Part shown: positions 60,819-64,000 of the stretch, piece by piece | Numbering within the stretch: position 1 is the stretch's first letter | How the letters are laid out: every line of letters begins with the position of its first letter | Assembly (NCBI GenBank): GCA_019744775.1 | Contig: JAIETZ010000001.1 | Location: 1-64,000, forward strand | Length of the DNA: 64,000 nt | Source of the DNA: Candidatus Obscuribacterales bacterium | GTDB taxonomy: Bacteria > Cyanobacteriota > Vampirovibrionia > Obscuribacterales > Obscuribacteraceae | Reading direction: 5' to 3' | The notes under the pieces: generated by a model | Database searches by the model: none | What the model saw: the letters and a program-made list of their open reading frames with translations, nothing else | What the model was told of the DNA's origin: nothing | Translations under genes and position numbers: made by a program

Positions 60819-62171
60819 GTGAATAACTCGCCGAATACCAGCATTCGTCCTATTACTGCTCGCACCAATTCGCTTGGACACCTGGAAATTGGTGGAGCTG
60901 ATACTACTGTCTTAGCCGAACAATTCGGCACACCTTTGTGGATTATGGACGAGGCAACAATTGCTCAGTCTGCCAACGCCTGCAAGGACGGACTCAAGGA
61001 CTCTAAATATCCAGACTGGCAGGTGCTTTACGCAGGCAAAGCTTTTCTTTGCTTGGCAATGTGCCGTTTAACGGAAATGCTCGACCTGGGTCTTGATGTT
61101 GTCTCTTACGGTGAACTGCACACAGCCATGCAAGCCGGACTGTCAGGTGAGTCTGTCTATTTGCACGGAAATAACAAATCCAGAGAAGAAATTGAAACGG
61201 CTATAGCCAACAATGTTCGCATCGTTGTCGATTGCGAATCAGAACTGCATCTCATTGCCGAATTAGCGAAAGCAAAAAATACTACGGCAAAAATTCTCTT
61301 GAGAGTGACACCAGGTGTTGAGCCAGATACGCACCACTATATAAAGACAGGGCAACATGACAGCAAATTTGGTCTAGCGCTGGAAGAAGTAACCCGAATT
61401 GCCAAACAAGCTCAGACTCTTGCACCCTCTGTGTTGCTACTCGGGTTGCACGCGCATATTGGCTCACAATCACACGATATCGGTCCATACTTGGATATAG
61501 TCGATATCATGGCCGATTCTTACGCCGAGTTGAAATCTCGGGGTGTGAATTTGACTCACCTCGATGTCGGCGGAGGCTTAGGCATAACCTACACGGAGCA
61601 AGACAAAGCAACACCTATTTACGACTGGTCGCGAGCCATCGGCAAGAAAGTACAAGAAAGCTTTCAGCAAAGAAATCTCACACTGCCGAAACTGTTAGTC
61701 GAGCCAGGTCGCGCAATTGTCGGCACTGCAGGTGTAACAATCTATAGAGCCGGCAACCAAAAGGTTTTGCCGGGTGATCTCACCTATGTATCGATAGACG
61801 GCGGAATGGCCGATAATCCCCGCCCCGTTACCTATCAAGCAAAGTATTCTGCTTGTGTGGCAAACAGGAATGAAAATTCCAACGGAAAGAGGATTACCTT
61901 GGTCGGCAAGTTTTGCGAATCAGGTGATGTTCTTATCAAAAACATTCAACTAAATGCCGACACAGGAGATTTGATAGCCGTATTCAGCACCGGCGCATAC
62001 AACTACAGTATGTCCTCCAATTACAATCGCACAGGGCGTCCTGCCTGCGTGTTGGTCAAGGACGGAGTTGCCAACGTTATCATCGAACGGGAAAATGCCG
62101 ACGATCTGTTAAGACAAGATCGCATTCCGGATTATTTAAGGGCAAAAAAGGCGAGAAATTGTGCCGTCTGA
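60819..62171 (+). CDS. lysA: Diaminopimelate decarboxylase
   Basis: 450 residues; last step of lysine synthesis, PLP-dependent, fold type III. PLP lysine in LYAGKAFLCLAM, SYGEL, HAHIGSQSHD, the GGGLGI phosphate-binding loop, EPGRAIVG and the catalytic CESGDVL. TGAYNYSMSSNYN closes the active site. GTG 60813 would add two residues. Followed 76 nt later by cdaA. Confidence 0.95.
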   Translation: MNNSPNTSIRPITARTNSLGHLEIGGADTTVLAEQFGTPLWIMDEATIAQSANACKDGLKDSKYPDWQVLYAGKAFLCLAMCRLTEMLDLGLDVVSYGELHTAMQAGLSGESVYLHGNNKSREEIETAIANNVRIVVDCESELHLIAELAKAKNTTAKILLRVTPGVEPDTHHYIKTGQHDSKFGLALEEVTRIAKQAQTLAPSVLLLGLHAHIGSQSHDIGPYLDIVDIMADSYAELKSRGVNLTHLDVGGGLGITYTEQDKATPIYDWSRAIGKKVQESFQQRNLTLPKLLVEPGRAIVGTAGVTIYRAGNQKVLPGDLTYVSIDGGMADNPRPVTYQAKYSACVANRNENSNGKRITLVGKFCESGDVLIKNIQLNADTGDLIAVFSTGAYNYSMSSNYNRTGRPACVLVKDGVANVIIERENADDLLRQDRIPDYLRAKKARNCAV

Positions 62172-62175
62172 GGCA

Positions 62176-62181
62176 TATAAT
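62176..62181 (+). promoter_or_regulatory. -10 box TATAAT upstream of cdaA
   Basis: Perfect TATAAT five nt after the lysA stop, 66 nt before the cdaA GTG. No clear -35. The remaining leader ends with AAGCGGGTAGGTGAC. Confidence 0.4.
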
Positions 62182-62247
62182 CGTTATGGTAGCCCTCATT
62201 AGGAAACAACTTCCTTAATACGGGGCGGCAAGCGGGTAGGTGACAAA

Positions 62248-63222
62248 GTGAATCCTCTTAAAGAGCTCACAATTGATTTCAGCATCTTGCAGACGGCAAT
62301 CTCGCATGCCGATTGGCTGTCCCTAGCTAGACTCTTTATCGAGCTTTTCATCATCTTTTACGCGATCGTATGGCTCTGGGGCCGCATAAGAGGCACACAA
62401 GCCGAACGCTTAGTCAAAGGCTTGATGACACTAGTCGGCATTTGTATTGCCTCCTGGGCGCTAGGTTTCACATTAATTACATCGATTCTGCAATCCCTGA
62501 TTCCCGTAGCTCTTCTGGGTATTCTCATTATTTTCCAGCCGGAGATTCGTCGAGGTTTAGGTTATTTAGGTCGCGGTAAAGCGTTTCGCATCGACCTTTC
62601 ACTAAGAGACAGCGAAAAGCACAGATCACGAATGGTCATTCAAGAAATCATTGCTGCCGTTCGCGAACTTTCGCGCATCAAATGTGGTGCCCTCATTGTG
62701 GTTGAGGAGCCGGAAGCCGAATGGGACTACTTAACACCAGGCACACCTGTAAACGCCGATGTATCGCATGATCTTCTTTTGAGCATTTTCCATACTGCTT
62801 CTCCATTGCATGACGGTGCGGCAATTCTGCGCAAAGACAAAATTGTTGCAGCTGGGGTAATTCTTCCTATAACAGACAATCCTAAATTGAGTTATCGTTA
62901 TGGCACACGTCATAGAGCAGCTTTGGGACTTTCCGAAATTTACGATGGGCTTTGCATTGTTGTTTCAGAAGAAACAGGAGCTATCTCTCTTGCCAGTCGC
63001 GGCATGCTTATGCGCCTCAATGACGCAGATGAATTGAATGACCCGCTTTCATACATGTACGATCACGAAAGCACAGATAGACCATCAAATCCTTTGCAAT
63101 TGTTTCTCTCTGTCTTTGGCAAACCAAGGCGCGGTCCAATTGGCTTCAAAGGACAGATGGGCAGAATTATCGAAGAAAAGCCTCAAGCTGAGTCTGAAGA
63201 GCCGGAAGGCGAACCAGTCTAG
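62248..63222 (+). CDS. cdaA: Diadenylate cyclase CdaA (c-di-AMP synthase)
   Basis: 324 residues, GTG start. Three N-terminal membrane helices (~25-95), then a DAC domain with the active-site HDGAAIL (~187) and RHRAALG (~222). It makes cyclic di-AMP, which controls potassium, osmotic and cell-wall homeostasis. No cdaR or glmM, its usual partners, adjoins it. The C-terminal 60 residues are an Arg/Pro/Glu-rich extension. Stop overlaps that of pyrF by 4 nt. Confidence 0.96.
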   Translation: MNPLKELTIDFSILQTAISHADWLSLARLFIELFIIFYAIVWLWGRIRGTQAERLVKGLMTLVGICIASWALGFTLITSILQSLIPVALLGILIIFQPEIRRGLGYLGRGKAFRIDLSLRDSEKHRSRMVIQEIIAAVRELSRIKCGALIVVEEPEAEWDYLTPGTPVNADVSHDLLLSIFHTASPLHDGAAILRKDKIVAAGVILPITDNPKLSYRYGTRHRAALGLSEIYDGLCIVVSEETGAISLASRGMLMRLNDADELNDPLSYMYDHESTDRPSNPLQLFLSVFGKPRRGPIGFKGQMGRIIEEKPQAESEEPEGEPV

Positions 63223-63929
63223 CCGGCCGACAAAAGCTCGTCCACGACACGCTTAGCAGCGTCTTTGCGATTTGCTGCTTTGACAATTGGACGTCCAACC
63301 ACAATGTAATGAGCACCATTAGCAATTGCGTCAGCTGGGGTTACAACCCGCACTTGATCATCCTGTCCAGCCCAAGTCGGGCGAATGCCTGGTGTAACAA
63401 TTACAAAATCCCGACCACAGGCTTCTGCTATAAGCGTTGCCTCGCTAGCAGATGCAACCACTCCATCAGCCCCGGCAGATTTAGCCAACAACGCCAGCTT
63501 CTTCACCTGACTTTCAACTTGTCCGGCAATGCCAATTTCATCGTTCATTACTTGCTGAGACATGCTGGTTAATACTGTTACAGCCAGAAGAATAGGCTTG
63601 GCTCCGTTTGCCTTCGCACAAGCTTCTACGGCAGCTCCTATCATTTTCGAGCCGCCGGCGGCGTGCACATTAAACATCTTCACGTTGTGAGCGACTACAG
63701 CGGCGCTTGCAGCAGCGACTGTGTTGGGAATATCGTGAAACTTGCCGTCAAAGAAGACCGGCAACGACTCCTGGGAAAACCAGGATAAAAGAGCAAGCCC
63801 TTCTCTGCTGTAAAGCTCAAGTCCTACTTTGAACATGCCGACTTCATTACGCAGCTCGTCAGCCAGCTTTTGCGCTTCAGCCAAAGTGGGCACATCCAGC
63901 GCAACAATCAAATTCTCTTTGCCAGCCAT
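63219..63929 (-). CDS. pyrF: Orotidine 5'-phosphate decarboxylase
   Basis: 236 residues; converts OMP to UMP in pyrimidine synthesis. LIVALDVPTLAEAQ (Asp in strand 1), VFFDGKFHDIPNTVAAA with the catalytic Asp-Lys-His-Asp tetrad, and VTPGIRPTWAGQDDQVRVVTPADAI with the phosphate-binding loop. GGTGGGTTG before the ATG. Nothing recognisable lies in the 71 nt between it and the window end. Confidence 0.97.
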   Translation of the reverse strand: MAGKENLIVALDVPTLAEAQKLADELRNEVGMFKVGLELYSREGLALLSWFSQESLPVFFDGKFHDIPNTVAAASAAVVAHNVKMFNVHAAGGSKMIGAAVEACAKANGAKPILLAVTVLTSMSQQVMNDEIGIAGQVESQVKKLALLAKSAGADGVVASASEATLIAEACGRDFVIVTPGIRPTWAGQDDQVRVVTPADAIANGAHYIVVGRPIVKAANRKDAAKRVVDELLSAG

Positions 63930-64000
63930 GATTCAACCCACCAAAAATTAAGACGCGCTCATACTAGCACGCCAGGCAGGCTCGAGTGAGACTCGTATTA

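Noticed and set aside
1-64000. tRNA, rRNA, CRISPR, insertion sequence, integrase or prophage genes
   Set aside because: I looked through the intergenic regions and coding frames and saw no cloverleaf, conserved rRNA stretch, spaced repeat array, transposase DDE motif or integrase.

Overview
This 64 kb window looks like ordinary chromosome from a diderm, LPS-making, non-photosynthetic bacterium. The mix fits best with the cyanobacterial sister lineages (Melainabacteria/Vampirovibrionia, Obscuribacter-like), but that placement is an inference. It rests on a BamA-Skp-LpxD-LpxC cluster, a radical-SAM/DUF2344 fusion beside RNase E/G, CdaA-type c-di-AMP synthesis, PdxS/PdxT vitamin B6 synthesis, many WG/TPR secreted proteins, and no photosynthesis gene. 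I found no rRNA, tRNA, CRISPR array, insertion sequence or prophage. I count 54 genes, including one cut by the left edge.

Layout. 1-1264: 3'-truncated secreted GH5 endoglucanase ending in a huge polyproline tract. 1.5-9.0 kb: WG-repeat secreted protein, uvrA, a Fur/FeoA/zinc-ribbon mini-operon, an uncharacterised S1-like protein and a GT4 glycosyltransferase. 9.1-13.8 kb (minus): RNase E/G and a radical-SAM protein. 14-25 kb: small secreted or membrane proteins, YmdB phosphodiesterase, amino-acid permease, TPR protein, a transmembrane Ser/Thr kinase and tmk. 25.4-33.2 kb: aldehyde dehydrogenase, then bamA-skp-lpxD-lpxC-DUF4139. 33.4-36.6 kb: TPR/zinc-ribbon membrane protein, rplL-rplJ with a structured leader, and a 2Fe-2S ferredoxin. 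36.9-41.9 kb: a two-component locus in which one uncharacterised domain occurs four times. 42-47.6 kb: ileS, suhB, GH57. 47.7-56.1 kb (minus): two large proteins sharing an N-terminal module, downstream of pdxR-pdxS-pdxT. 56.3-63.9 kb: GT39 glycosyltransferase, serS, yraN, a paralogue of the 6.8-kb gene, lysA, cdaA and pyrF.

How it fits together. Envelope building dominates: outer-membrane assembly, lipid A, DAP/c-di-AMP, sugar transfer to lipids and many exported proteins. The most interesting unexplained material is (i) the response regulator/histidine kinase pair surrounded by three stand-alone copies of the kinase's own putative sensor domain; (ii) the pair of large proteins with a shared N-terminal module and unrelated C-termini; (iii) an array of TTGGCTGGA-type repeats in front of pdxR; and (iv) at least seven genes whose -10-like box sits only 6-7 nt before the start codon, suggesting widespread leaderless transcription.

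Limits: all family assignments are by eye from motifs. Regulatory sites are pattern-based and untested.
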